64,000 bases of DNA from Microbacterium sp. 70-16 (GCF_001898315.1 NZ_MKTQ01000009.1:229566-293565), one strand, 5' to 3'; counted from the stretch's first letter, positions 24,920 through 33,239 are shown. The notes: generated by a model not told the origin, from the letters alone. Made by a program: numbers and translations.

Positions 24920-27574
24920 ATGTCCGACGCTGTGCGTACGATCACAGCCATGACGTACCTCGCCGACGCAGACGATGCGGATACGACCACGCCGGTCACC
25001 GTGGAGCTGCAACCCGACGCATCGATCCTTGCGGCCATCGGTCGCGGGCACGACCTGGCCTCCGCCATCGCCGACCTCGTCGACAACAGCATCGATGCCG
25101 GTGCGACGCGCATCGGCGTCCAGTTCGTGACGAAGGACGCCCGTGTGAAGTCGGTGCGGATCCGCGACGACGGGTGCGGCATGACCGGCGACCAGTTGCA
25201 ACACGCGATGGCGCTCGGCGGATCCGAGAAGCAGGGCACGGGCAAGCTCGGACACTTCGGCGTCGGGCTCAAGGCCGCGTCCATGAGCCAGGCGACAATG
25301 CTCGCAGTGTTCTCTAGCACGGGGTTCGCGCCAGCGGCCGGGATGCGACTTCACCGTGAGCAGTCCGGTCCGCAGATCCAGGCCGAGGTGGTTCCCGCGT
25401 CAGCCGCGGCGAATGTACTGCGGCTGCGCGGGTTTGACACCGACGCGGGCACGCTCATCGAGTGGTACGGGTTGGAGAGCGTCTCGGAGGCGACGGGGTG
25501 GCATGCGCGCCGGAAGTGGCTCGAGACCATGATCACTTCGCTGCGCGACTCGCTGGGCATGACGTTCCACCGCCTGCTCGCCGATGACGGTCTGCGGATC
25601 GAGATCCAGGAGGTGGACGAGACGACCGCGGAGTCGGGCCCGCCTCGCGCAGTGAAACCCGTCGACCCGTTCGCATTCGAGCAGTGGGGCGCCGCTGGCT
25701 ACCCGCGAGCGCTGTCGGTGCCTCCGTCGACGGGCGGGGCGATCTCTGCACTTTTCTTCGTCCTGCCGCCTGGGGTGGAGGCCCCGAGTGCTCGGATGCT
25801 GGGCCGATCGCGGGCACACTGGCAAGGGCTCTACGTGTACCGGAACAACCGGCTGCTGCAGGCGGGCGGCTGGCTCGGGCTTGCCGAGAGATCGGATGCG
25901 CTGCAACTGGGCCGCGTGATCCTCGAGTTCGACGACGACGCGCGCTGCGCAATCGCGATGAACGCCGAGAAGCGCGGCGTCGTACTGCGACCATCCGCAG
26001 TGCAGGCGCTCGAGAGCGCACACGAGGGTGGCTTCACGCTCAACGGGTACTTCGCCGAGCTGCGTGAGGTCTGGACGAATTCGCAGAAGCATGAGCTCAA
26101 AGCGCAGCCTGTCGCACGCCCCGGCGACGGAGCGCCCGATGGATTGCTGCCGCTCGTGACGAGCACAATCGGTGTGCGTGATGAGGATCCGGCACTGAGC
26201 TTCGTGATTGAAGCTGTACCGCCGGGGGCGCTGTACGCGTTCGAGCCGGGCACGGGCATCGTAAGGATCGCTCCTTCGCTCGCAGCGCGGTCGGATCTCG
26301 AGCTGCTGAAGACGAGCCTGTTCCTCCTGCTCGAGCCGCATGTCGGCAAGCAATGGCTCGCGGAGCACACCCGGCGGAAGCTAGACGTGGTGCACGCGGC
26401 GTTCGCCGCAGCGGTATCGGCCTCAGTTGTGGCACCGGATTCCGCCGCTGTTGCGGACGGGGGCGAGAACGAACCCGAGGAGATCGCGCGAGACTTATCC
26501 GAGGACGCGGAACCGAACGCACCACCCGACCTGGCGGACGAATCGGCAGGCGAAGAGCCGCCCGCGTTGATCCGCACGACGATCATCCACACCGCGGACC
26601 AGGATGAGCCGTTGGGAGACCCGGCTGTCGCGAACGTTCACGTCGACGAGGACCCCGTCAAGGACTACATGGCTCGGGCAGGCCGTGCTCCACTCCTCAG
26701 CGCTGACGAGGAAGTGGAGGTCGCTCGACGGATCGAAGTCGGCGTTCTCGCGGCCGAGCGCCTGCGTACGCTGGTACCCACTGATCATCCGCGCTCGTAC
26801 CCGCGTGAGTTGAGGATGCTCGTTCGCGACGGCGAGCACGCGATGCAGACAATGATCGAAGCGAACCTCCGGCTCGTGATCTCGATCGCGCGGAAGCATC
26901 TCGGTGGTGGGATGGAAATGCTCGACCTCATCCAGGAAGGCAACATCGGTCTCCACCGTGCGGTCCAGAAGTTCGACTATCGGCTCGGGAACAAGTTCTC
27001 GACGTACTCGACGTGGTGGATCCGACAAGGCATGACCCGGGCGATGGCCGATCAAAGCCGGCTGATACGGTTTCCTGTTCACATTGTCGAGAAGCTCCCG
27101 AAGGTCGCGAAAGCGTGGGAGGAATCGACCGGCACCATCGAGCAGCGGCTATCGGCTGTCGCAGCGCAAGTCGAGGAAGCACCGAAGGCGTTGCGGTCGA
27201 TCATCGACAACATGTATCCGCCACTGTCCCTCGACTATCAGCGGGCGATCGATGCGGGAGATGACACGGTCGAGTGGGGCACACTCGCAGACCAGGTCGT
27301 CGATACCGAGGCCTACGGGCCCGACGACGTCGCTACGACGCGGGAACTACCTCGCCGCATCGCCACGGTCTTGGGCAGTCTGCCCGAGCAGCACAGCGAA
27401 ATCCTCCGGCTGCGGTTCGGCCTCGACGGGAAGGACGCGCAGACCCTCGACACGATCGGCGATCACTTCGGCGTCACGCGGGAGCGCATCCGCCAGATCG
27501 AGAAGAAGGCGCTGACCAGACTCGAGGAGATCGCGCCCGCGTTTGACTTGAGGGAGTACCTTCAGTCCCCCTGA
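24920..27574 (+). CDS. MORC-type GHKL ATPase fused to a full sigma-70 factor
   Basis: One uninterrupted 884-residue frame joins two domains. Residues about 35-480 are a MORC-type ATPase: DLVDNSIDAGA (N56), DDGCGM at 83-88, GHFGVGLKAAS at 111-121. Residues about 507-560 are an acidic linker. From about 578 a complete sigma-70 factor follows: region 1.2 (DPVKDYMARAGRAPLLSADE), region 2 (NLRLVISIARKHLGGGMEML near 648, then TYSTWWIRQGMTRAMADQ), region 3, and region 4 with the helix-turn-helix GVTRERIRQIEKKAL near 850. The promoter-binding segments match primary-type sigma factors, so DNA binding should be intact. The ATG at 24920 (after AGGG) is used; ATG 24950 is possible. It diverges from the defence operon across 119 bp. 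A separate sigma made from an internal start cannot be excluded. Confidence 0.9.
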   Translation: MSDAVRTITAMTYLADADDADTTTPVTVELQPDASILAAIGRGHDLASAIADLVDNSIDAGATRIGVQFVTKDARVKSVRIRDDGCGMTGDQLQHAMALGGSEKQGTGKLGHFGVGLKAASMSQATMLAVFSSTGFAPAAGMRLHREQSGPQIQAEVVPASAAANVLRLRGFDTDAGTLIEWYGLESVSEATGWHARRKWLETMITSLRDSLGMTFHRLLADDGLRIEIQEVDETTAESGPPRAVKPVDPFAFEQWGAAGYPRALSVPPSTGGAISALFFVLPPGVEAPSARMLGRSRAHWQGLYVYRNNRLLQAGGWLGLAERSDALQLGRVILEFDDDARCAIAMNAEKRGVVLRPSAVQALESAHEGGFTLNGYFAELREVWTNSQKHELKAQPVARPGDGAPDGLLPLVTSTIGVRDEDPALSFVIEAVPPGALYAFEPGTGIVRIAPSLAARSDLELLKTSLFLLLEPHVGKQWLAEHTRRKLDVVHAAFAAAVSASVVAPDSAAVADGGENEPEEIARDLSEDAEPNAPPDLADESAGEEPPALIRTTIIHTADQDEPLGDPAVANVHVDEDPVKDYMARAGRAPLLSADEEVEVARRIEVGVLAAERLRTLVPTDHPRSYPRELRMLVRDGEHAMQTMIEANLRLVISIARKHLGGGMEMLDLIQEGNIGLHRAVQKFDYRLGNKFSTYSTWWIRQGMTRAMADQSRLIRFPVHIVEKLPKVAKAWEESTGTIEQRLSAVAAQVEEAPKALRSIIDNMYPPLSLDYQRAIDAGDDTVEWGTLADQVVDTEAYGPDDVATTRELPRRIATVLGSLPEQHSEILRLRFGLDGKDAQTLDTIGDHFGVTRERIRQIEKKALTRLEEIAPAFDLREYLQSP

Positions 27575-27716
27575 TATCGTACTTATGCATGAATGTCGGA
27601 GGGAGTATCTAGTCTCGATAGTATGAGATATGTTCCTTCCGCAGCTCGTTTGAGGACGTGCGACACCACGTTAGGTGCGGCGGCGCGACCGCCGCGGCCG
27701 GCTAGGATTGGGCACC

Positions 27717-28808
27717 GTGGCTGACGACATCCGGGTACTCGATCTCTTCGCCGGAGCCGGCGGGCTTACTGCTGGCTTTCACAAGGCCTCTGCGCGTTTC
27801 GTCAGTGTCGCAGCGGTGGAGAAAGACCTCGCCGCCGCCGCTTCGTATGAGGCCACGTTCGGTGACGGTGTCGTGTTCGCAGGAGGCATCGACGAGTGGC
27901 TCGACACCGCGACGATGCCCGAAGACATCGATGTCGTCGTCGGCGGCCCACCCTGCCAAGGATTCTCCACGCTCGGCAAGCGACAGGAAGAGGACCACCG
28001 CAACGAGCTGTGGCGCTCATACGCGCGCACGATTCTCGCAGTGAAGCCAAAGTACTTCGTCGTAGAGAACGTCGCAGTCTTCGAGAAGTCTCGTCAGTTC
28101 CAGGACTTCCACAAGGCCACCGAGCCGGGCGAGTTCCTTGAGGACTATCACTTCCAGCACCGTGTGCTGAACTCGGCAGATTTCGGTGCCGCGCAGTCCC
28201 GTAAGCGAGCGGTGCTCATTGGATACAGGCGGGATCTCCCCTTCCCAGGTTTGCCGGAGCCCACGCACAACTCCGAAGGCACCGGTGGACTGCAGCGCTA
28301 CGAGTGGGTCAAGGACGTCTTTGCGCGTATCCCGGTAGATCCCGACAGGGACGACGTGTTCGACACCAAGTCCATGATTTTCGCGGGCAAGACTTTCGCC
28401 GGGGCCTTCACCCCGCGTGAGCTTCATTGGAGCCGCAACTATACGACGAAGTCTTTGGAGCGGTTCGAGGACATTCCTGCGGGCGGCAACCGGTTCAACA
28501 TCGATGAGTCACGATTGCCGGAGTGCTGGAAGAAGCACAAGACCGGCTCAGGCGATGTCATGGGCCGACTGCATCTCGACCGCCCGTCGGTGACGATCCG
28601 AACGGAGTTCTTCAAGCCGGAGAAGGGCCGTTACCTGCACCCGACGAAGAACCGCGCGATCACCCACTATGAGGCGGCCATGCTTCAGGGCTTCCCACTG
28701 AACCACCAGTTCGTCGGCTCGAAGACTGCCATCGCACGCCAGATCGGCAACGCCGTGCCGATCCCTCTGGGCACCGCCGTCGCGCGACAGCTACTGACGG
28801 TCCTGTGA
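27717..28808 (+). CDS. DNA (cytosine-5-)-methyltransferase
   Basis: A 363-residue C5-cytosine methyltransferase with motif I (VLDLFAGAGGLTAGF from residue 7), motif IV GGPPCQGFS with the catalytic cysteine at 80, motif VI VVENV near 116, motif VIII QSRKRAVLIG near 160 and motif X QIGNAVPIPLG near the C-terminus. All core motifs are intact. The GTG at 27717 follows AGGATTG; upstream frame to 27675 is arginine-rich and not credible. It lies 142 bp after the sigma fusion in the same direction and is coupled to the next small gene. It is likely the modification enzyme of the locus, alone or beside the DUF1156 protein. Confidence 0.9.
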   Translation: MADDIRVLDLFAGAGGLTAGFHKASARFVSVAAVEKDLAAAASYEATFGDGVVFAGGIDEWLDTATMPEDIDVVVGGPPCQGFSTLGKRQEEDHRNELWRSYARTILAVKPKYFVVENVAVFEKSRQFQDFHKATEPGEFLEDYHFQHRVLNSADFGAAQSRKRAVLIGYRRDLPFPGLPEPTHNSEGTGGLQRYEWVKDVFARIPVDPDRDDVFDTKSMIFAGKTFAGAFTPRELHWSRNYTTKSLERFEDIPAGGNRFNIDESRLPECWKKHKTGSGDVMGRLHLDRPSVTIRTEFFKPEKGRYLHPTKNRAITHYEAAMLQGFPLNHQFVGSKTAIARQIGNAVPIPLGTAVARQLLTVL

Positions 28809-29140
28809 GCGACGCGAGCGATTCCCTATTCGACCTGTCGCAGCCTGACGTCGACGAGCGTCCCACTCCCCCGCCGGCGGCCGCGCCGATGATGTCCGCC
28901 GCTCAGCGCGCCAAGATCCGTGCACTCTTCGGTGAGCTCGGCGTCACGACTGCGCGCGACCAGTTCGCCGTCGTCAAGGAACTCACGGGGACGACGATCG
29001 CGTCCGTCGCGGAGCTCACCGCGGCAACGGCGCATCGCCTGAGCGAGCGCCTCGCTGCTCGCGTGCGCGATGCTGGCAAGACCCGCACAGGCAATTCGTG
29101 GGACGACCGCGAGGAAGACACCTGGATCGACCGGCTGTGA
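28805..29140 (+). CDS. Small protein resembling the C-terminal tail of ssDNA-annealing proteins
   Basis: A 111-residue protein starting at a GTG that overlaps the methyltransferase stop (GTGA). After a proline-rich start, residues about 33-80 (AQRAKIRALFGELGV, then VAELTAATAHRLSERL) resemble a small helical module found at the C-terminus of phage Erf/RecT-like annealing proteins. The annealing domain itself is absent. As a stand-alone module next to a methyltransferase it may bind DNA or act as an adaptor; that is a guess. The end EDTWIDRL is acidic. The gap 29141-29403 before the integrase shows no gene. Confidence 0.5.
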   Translation: MSDASDSLFDLSQPDVDERPTPPPAAAPMMSAAQRAKIRALFGELGVTTARDQFAVVKELTGTTIASVAELTAATAHRLSERLAARVRDAGKTRTGNSWDDREEDTWIDRL

Positions 29141-29403
29141 TCGGGCGGGCGTCCGGGGCCCATCGAACCCGACCTCCGAGCATTCATGGCCTGGACCCAA
29201 CATGAGGAATCACACGACCACCCATACACCACATCCGAGGACTGGACGCCTCTATAGGGGCTGAGACCTGCTCTCTCAGACTTCAGTCAACTACGGTCGC
29301 CGACAACCACCCACATCGTCCGTCGCCCGCGTTGACGTCGCCCGCCCAGTGTCCGACACTGTCCCCACACTGGTGATCAACCACCCGCGAGCGGAGGCCA
29401 GAG

Positions 29404-30534
29404 ATGGGCACCATCACCTCGTACGAGACGTCGAAGGGCCGCCGCTACCGCGTGCGCTATTACAAGCCGGATCGGACCGAGACGCAGAAGCGCGGCTTCA
29501 CGACGATGCGCGACGCGCAGCTGTACCTCTCCTCGGTCACGGTGTCGAAGTCGAAGGGCGAGTACATCGATCCCGCAGCGTCGCGGGTGCCGGTCCGGAT
29601 GTTTGCCGACAGCTGGCTGCGCTCCAAGCAGCCGCCGATGTCGAAGCCTTCGTACTACATGACCCTCGAGCGGGCATGGAAGAACCACGTCGCTCCCGTC
29701 TGGGGAGACCGCGAGATCTTCACGATCCGGCGCTCTGAAGTGCAGGACTGGGTGTCCGAACTCGCGACAGAGAAATCGAGCACCGTCGTCATCCGGGCGC
29801 TCGGCGTCCTCGCCGGCATCCTCGACGTCGCCATCGATGACCGACGACTCGCGACCAATCCCGCCCGCCAGATCCGCAACCTCCCGCGAAGGGGGCCGGG
29901 CAAGCGCCGCGTCTACCTCACGCACGACCAGGTCGCGACCCTCGCCGCGTGCTCGGCGCACCCGGCCATGGTCCTGACGCTCGCCTACACAGGCCTGCGC
30001 TGGGGCGAGGCGACTGCACTGCGGGTACGTGCGGTGAACCGGCTTCGCAAGCGCTTCATCATCGAAGAGAACGCGGTGATGATCGGCTACGAGATCCACG
30101 TCGGAACGCCAAAGACGCACAAGTCGCGCTCGGTCCCCTACCCCGACCGCCTCGCGTCGATGATCGAGCAGGCCTGCGCCGGCAAAGGCCCCGAGGGGCT
30201 GCTCTTCGGCGACGGCGAGCACCACATGCGCAACTCGGGCAGCCAGGGCTGGTTCGCGAACGCCGTGAAGCGGGCGCAGGCGATCGATCCGTCGATCCCG
30301 CGGCTCACGCCGCACGACCTGCGCCACACTGCCGCCTCACTCGCGATCAGCTCGGGCGCGAACGTGAAGGCCGTGCAGCGGATGCTCGGTCACGCGTCAG
30401 CAGCGATGACCCTCGATACCTACGCCGACCTCTTCGACGACGATCTGGATGCCGTCGCGTCGCGCCTCAACGACGCCATGCCGCTCGTGCCTCTGCCGAC
30501 CGGCCCGCAGACCCGCTACCCCCGGCCGCAGTGA
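29404..30534 (+). CDS. Tyrosine-type site-specific integrase
   Basis: A 376-residue phage-type integrase with an arm-binding N-terminal domain (KGRRYRVRYYKPD), a SAM-like core-binding region and the catalytic domain. Catalytic residues visible are R in TGLRWGEAT (near 200), the HDLRHTAAS box (near 303), H in MLGHAS and the tyrosine in LDTYADLF near 340. It lies beside and directed toward the 3' end of tRNA-Arg(CCT), the likely attachment site. An 11-bp tandem repeat between the gene and the tRNA could be part of its binding sites. The gene appears intact, so the island may still excise. Confidence 0.92.
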   Translation: MGTITSYETSKGRRYRVRYYKPDRTETQKRGFTTMRDAQLYLSSVTVSKSKGEYIDPAASRVPVRMFADSWLRSKQPPMSKPSYYMTLERAWKNHVAPVWGDREIFTIRRSEVQDWVSELATEKSSTVVIRALGVLAGILDVAIDDRRLATNPARQIRNLPRRGPGKRRVYLTHDQVATLAACSAHPAMVLTLAYTGLRWGEATALRVRAVNRLRKRFIIEENAVMIGYEIHVGTPKTHKSRSVPYPDRLASMIEQACAGKGPEGLLFGDGEHHMRNSGSQGWFANAVKRAQAIDPSIPRLTPHDLRHTAASLAISSGANVKAVQRMLGHASAAMTLDTYADLFDDDLDAVASRLNDAMPLVPLPTGPQTRYPRPQ

Positions 30535-30662
30535 CCGCGCAGAGCAGATTGCTCAGCTTTCGACGAGGCTCGCGGCCGCGCGGAACGCTCGATTTCGACG
30601 CTCTGAGACGTCAAAAGAGGCCCTCCGCAAACCACTGTCGTCGACTCATAGTGTTCTCAAAT

Positions 30663-30683
30663 GCGGGCAAAAAGCGGGCAAAA
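30663..30683. repeat. Tandem AGCGGGCAAAA repeat, possible integrase arm sites
   Basis: GCGGGCAAAA occurs at 30663-30672 and again at 30674-30683, followed by a related GCGGTTTT. The repeats lie between the integrase stop and the tRNA. Direct repeats in this place are commonly arm-type integrase or excisionase sites. A perfect 13-bp palindrome GTGGTCCGACCAC (30695-30707) lies just beyond. Confidence 0.4.
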
Positions 30684-30742
30684 GCGGTTTTCGAGTGGTC
30701 CGACCACGGGATAAATCCCAGGTCAGAAGCGAAAAACAAGTG

Positions 30743-30814
30743 TGCCCCTGGAGGGATTCGAACCCCCGACCCGCTGCTTAGGACGCAGTGGCTCTTCCAC
30801 TGAGCTACAGAGGC
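30743..30814 (-). tRNA. tRNA-Arg (anticodon CCT)
   Basis: Reading the minus strand, a 7-bp acceptor stem (GCCTCTG with CAGGGGC), a D arm (GCTC...GAGC), an anticodon arm with 7-base loop GTCCTAA giving anticodon CCT, and a T arm with loop TTCGAAT fold into a normal tRNA. The discriminator base is A and the CCA end is not encoded. Its 3' end faces the integrase, consistent with use as an attachment site. Confidence 0.92.
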
Positions 30815-30907
30815 AGGCGCGATCGAGTCTAGTCGGCGCGGACACCGGGACCGGGTGTCCACCGCCGCCGGATAGCGATGTCGGAGGCCCCGCGTAACGT
30901 GCAGGGT

Positions 30908-32311
30908 ATGAGCTTCTTCACGACGGCAGACCCTACCGGGGATGTGTTGTGGAGTGATCCGGAGCTGCGGACGGCGCACCTCGAAGCGCGGGCAGCAGAG
31001 GCCCTCGCTGGCGGAGTCGACGAAGAAGACGCGTTCTGCCCGCCCGACTGGACCCCGGCCGAAGCCGAGGACTATGTCGATGCGTTGCTGGACGTGGAGG
31101 GCACAGCCCGCGCCGCGCGCGCGTTGTGCGCTCAGCAAGACGCGGCATTCCACGCGACTCTTGTCCATGCCGCCGCGGCACCGGATGCCTGGGTGGGGCC
31201 CGACCCCACCCTCGACCCGGCATGGCGCGACCCTCGCGGCCGCTCGGTCGGAGACGTCCGTGCAGACCGTCGCGATCTCGCAGTACGCGCCGCCGCAGCC
31301 GACGTGGGCGCACGCGTGCACCTGACCGACAACCAGGTCCGCTCGCGCGCGTACCGCGCGAAGGTGCTCTCCACCCGCACGCCGATCACGTGGGAGGCCT
31401 GCCTCGCCGGATCGGTGTCAGAGCAGAACATGGCGATCACGGCACAGATCGCCGCGTCCCTGCCCGACGACGCACCAGAGGTGTGGGCCGTGTTCGACGA
31501 CGCGATCAGCGAACCGGCAACCCGCCTCGCGCCGGGGCGGTTCCGGCAGCGCGCCCGCACCGCACGCGAGCGCGCACACCCCGAGTCGCTCACCGAGCGG
31601 CACCAGCGCGCGGCGACGGGCCGGCGCGTCGACGTGGAGGCCCACTTCGACGGGATGGCGTTCGTCTCTGCGTACGTGCCCGCGGCCGACGCCTATTCGG
31701 TCGACCAGCACCTCGCCGACCTCGCTGACCACCTCGCCGCCGCGCCGGGTGAAACGCGCACGCGCGCGCAACTGCGCGCCGACGCGTTCGTCGATCTGCT
31801 CACCCGCTCCCCCGAGACCAACCCTGACGCTTCCGCAGGCACCCCGGCCGCGACCGTGCACATCACGATCCCGGCCCTCGCGCTGCTCGGTCACTCCGAC
31901 GAGCCCGCGATCCTCGACGGATACGGCCCCATCGACCTCGACACCGCCAAACAGCTCGCTGCGGGCGCGAGGAGTTGGACGCGTGTGCTCACCCACCCGT
32001 TCACCGGCACCGTCGTCGACGTCGAACGCCGCTCGTATCGCGTCCCGGCCGACCTCAGGCGGCTGCTCACGGTGCGACATCCCACCTGCGTCTTCCCCGG
32101 GTGCACTCGTCGAGCCAAAAACTGCGACATGGGCCACCGAAAACGGTGGGCCGACGGCGGCACGACCTCGGAAGAGAACCTCGCGCCGCTGTGCGAACCG
32201 CACCATCACGTCAAAGACGAGACGCTCTGGCAGTTGCTCCGCACCCTCGATGGGCTGCGGTGGATCTCGCCGAGCGGGTACGAGACCGACATCGACCCGC
32301 CGCCGTTCTAG
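30908..32311 (+). CDS. DUF222/HNH endonuclease-domain protein
   Basis: A 467-residue member of the actinobacterial DUF222-HNH family (the 13E12 repeat-like group). It has a long helical N-terminal DUF222 region and a C-terminal HNH nuclease motif with CVFPGCTRRAKNCDMGHR and later LAPLCEPHHHVK, which contain the zinc cysteines and HNH histidines. The ATG at 30908 is chosen because the extra ten codons from 30878 lack a better site. The family is abundant and often repeated in actinobacterial genomes; the biological role is unclear. It is the first gene beyond the tRNA. Confidence 0.8.
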   Translation: MSFFTTADPTGDVLWSDPELRTAHLEARAAEALAGGVDEEDAFCPPDWTPAEAEDYVDALLDVEGTARAARALCAQQDAAFHATLVHAAAAPDAWVGPDPTLDPAWRDPRGRSVGDVRADRRDLAVRAAAADVGARVHLTDNQVRSRAYRAKVLSTRTPITWEACLAGSVSEQNMAITAQIAASLPDDAPEVWAVFDDAISEPATRLAPGRFRQRARTARERAHPESLTERHQRAATGRRVDVEAHFDGMAFVSAYVPAADAYSVDQHLADLADHLAAAPGETRTRAQLRADAFVDLLTRSPETNPDASAGTPAATVHITIPALALLGHSDEPAILDGYGPIDLDTAKQLAAGARSWTRVLTHPFTGTVVDVERRSYRVPADLRRLLTVRHPTCVFPGCTRRAKNCDMGHRKRWADGGTTSEENLAPLCEPHHHVKDETLWQLLRTLDGLRWISPSGYETDIDPPPF

Positions 32312-32320
32312 GCCTGATCT

Positions 32321-32471
32321 CGATACACCGGCGCTACGCGCCGGCACTCGATCACCGATGGGGAACCCGGGGCTCCACCCGGCACTCGATCACCGGAGGG
32401 ATGTCTGCGCTACGCGCAGGCACGCGATCACCGGATGGTGTCGGTGCTACGCGCCGGCGCTCGATCACCGG
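32321..32471. repeat. Cluster of short palindromic repeats (REP-like)
   Basis: Four variants of a unit ending in CACTCGATCACCGG lie here (about 32330-32357, 32376-32397, 32405-32433, 32444-32471). Most have a GGCGCTACGCGCC-type palindrome before the shared end. The same unit, with its GATCTCGATACACC lead, recurs after the GH114 gene at 34.2 kb. They lie between convergent genes and may form mRNA 3' hairpins. Confidence 0.75.
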
Positions 32472-32551
32472 CCGCCCCGCGGGCACAGCGCACACAGCAC
32501 CGACGCCCCCACTGCCGGAGCAGCGGGGGCGTCGGGATGGAACGAGGCGAC

Positions 32552-33112
32552 TCACCAGAGCCAGGTGCGCTCACCGACGATGCGACGCCAGGTCGGCGCG
32601 AGGCTGATGCGCTGATCAGCGACCGCGAAGAACGCGATGGCCATGATGCCCATGTCGATGATGTGGCTGTCGATCAGCGGGTTGGTGGCACCCGTCAGCG
32701 TCAGCGGGAACTCCGCCAGGTACATGAACAGCAGCATCGCGGCACCCGCGATCGCACCGATCCGCACGCCGATCCCGAGGATCAGCGCCGCACCGACACC
32801 GAGCAGTCCGAGCATGAACAGCCAGTCGACGAGCGCGTTGCCGGCGAGCGCCGCGAACACACCCGCGAAGGGGCTCTCGGTCGTCGCGTTCGTGAGGAAC
32901 CCGGTCGTCGGGCTGCCGCCGTTCAGCCAGGCACGCTCAGCCGGCGTCGAGAAACCGAGACCGAAGGTCTTGTCGAGGAAAGCCCACAAGAAGTAGAAGC
33001 CCATGAGGATGCGCGTGATCGCGATCGCGGTCGGCAGCGCGGCACGGGTGGCGACCGGAGCATCGGCCGGGGTGACGCCCGGAAGAACCGGGGCTGCAGT
33101 GGGGGCGGACAT
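32552..33112 (-). CDS. DoxX-family membrane protein
   Basis: A 186-residue membrane protein with four predicted helices: AITRILMGFYFLWAFL, WLFMLGLLGVGAALILG, IGAIAGAAMLLFMYLAEF and IIDMGIMAIAFFAV. This is the DoxX/DoxD layout. Family members are small quinone- or redox-linked membrane proteins; the substrate here is unknown. ATG 33112 has AAAGG upstream; the frame stays open to 33223 without coding character. A perfect GntR-type palindrome lies about 110 bp upstream, shared with the divergent GH114 gene, and may regulate it. Confidence 0.75.
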   Translation of the reverse strand: MSAPTAAPVLPGVTPADAPVATRAALPTAIAITRILMGFYFLWAFLDKTFGLGFSTPAERAWLNGGSPTTGFLTNATTESPFAGVFAALAGNALVDWLFMLGLLGVGAALILGIGVRIGAIAGAAMLLFMYLAEFPLTLTGATNPLIDSHIIDMGIMAIAFFAVADQRISLAPTWRRIVGERTWLW

Positions 33113-33222
33113 GATGTGGACCTTTCTCGTTGTTCTCAGTGCCTCCGTGATCGGCACCGTTTCGATGACTTGAGTCTCCTCCCGCTGGAGCCCTACCTGA
33201 GAAAACCCTGTACGCCTCCTCA

Positions 33223-33239
33223 ATGTGGTCTGACCACAT
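33223..33239. promoter_or_regulatory. Perfect 17-bp palindrome, GntR/FadR-type operator
   Basis: ATGTGGTC-T-GACCACAT is perfectly symmetric and contains TGGTC-N-GACCA, the core recognised by FadR-type GntR regulators. It sits between the divergent doxX-like and GH114 genes. A related site GTGGTCCGACCAC lies at 30695-30707 next to the tRNA. No GntR gene is in the window. Confidence 0.55.

Larger units (their letters stand above)
1..30742. mobile_element. Integrated mobile island (left end outside window) at tRNA-Arg(CCT)
   Basis: A tyrosine integrase gene ends 208 bp from the 3' end of a tRNA-Arg gene, the usual layout for an element integrated into a tRNA 3' end. At the other side lies a MobF relaxase gene, so the element could be mobilised. 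Between them are defence-type and unknown genes, a frameshifted gene and a decayed paralogue, all typical of accessory DNA; beyond the tRNA the genes are core metabolism. I looked for a second copy of the tRNA 3' end (the left attachment site) within the window and saw none, so the left boundary is probably upstream of position 1. No conjugation (type IV secretion) genes are visible, so self-transfer cannot be claimed. Confidence 0.65.

Noticed and set aside
13062..29140. BREX or DISARM assignment of the defence locus
   Set aside because: No PglZ phosphatase, BrxA/BrxB, DrmA/DrmB or phospholipase-D protein is visible; only DUF499 is shared with PglY-like proteins.
32321..32471. CRISPR array
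   Set aside because: The repeats are palindromic, vary in length and spacing, have no unique spacers of constant size and no cas genes are nearby.
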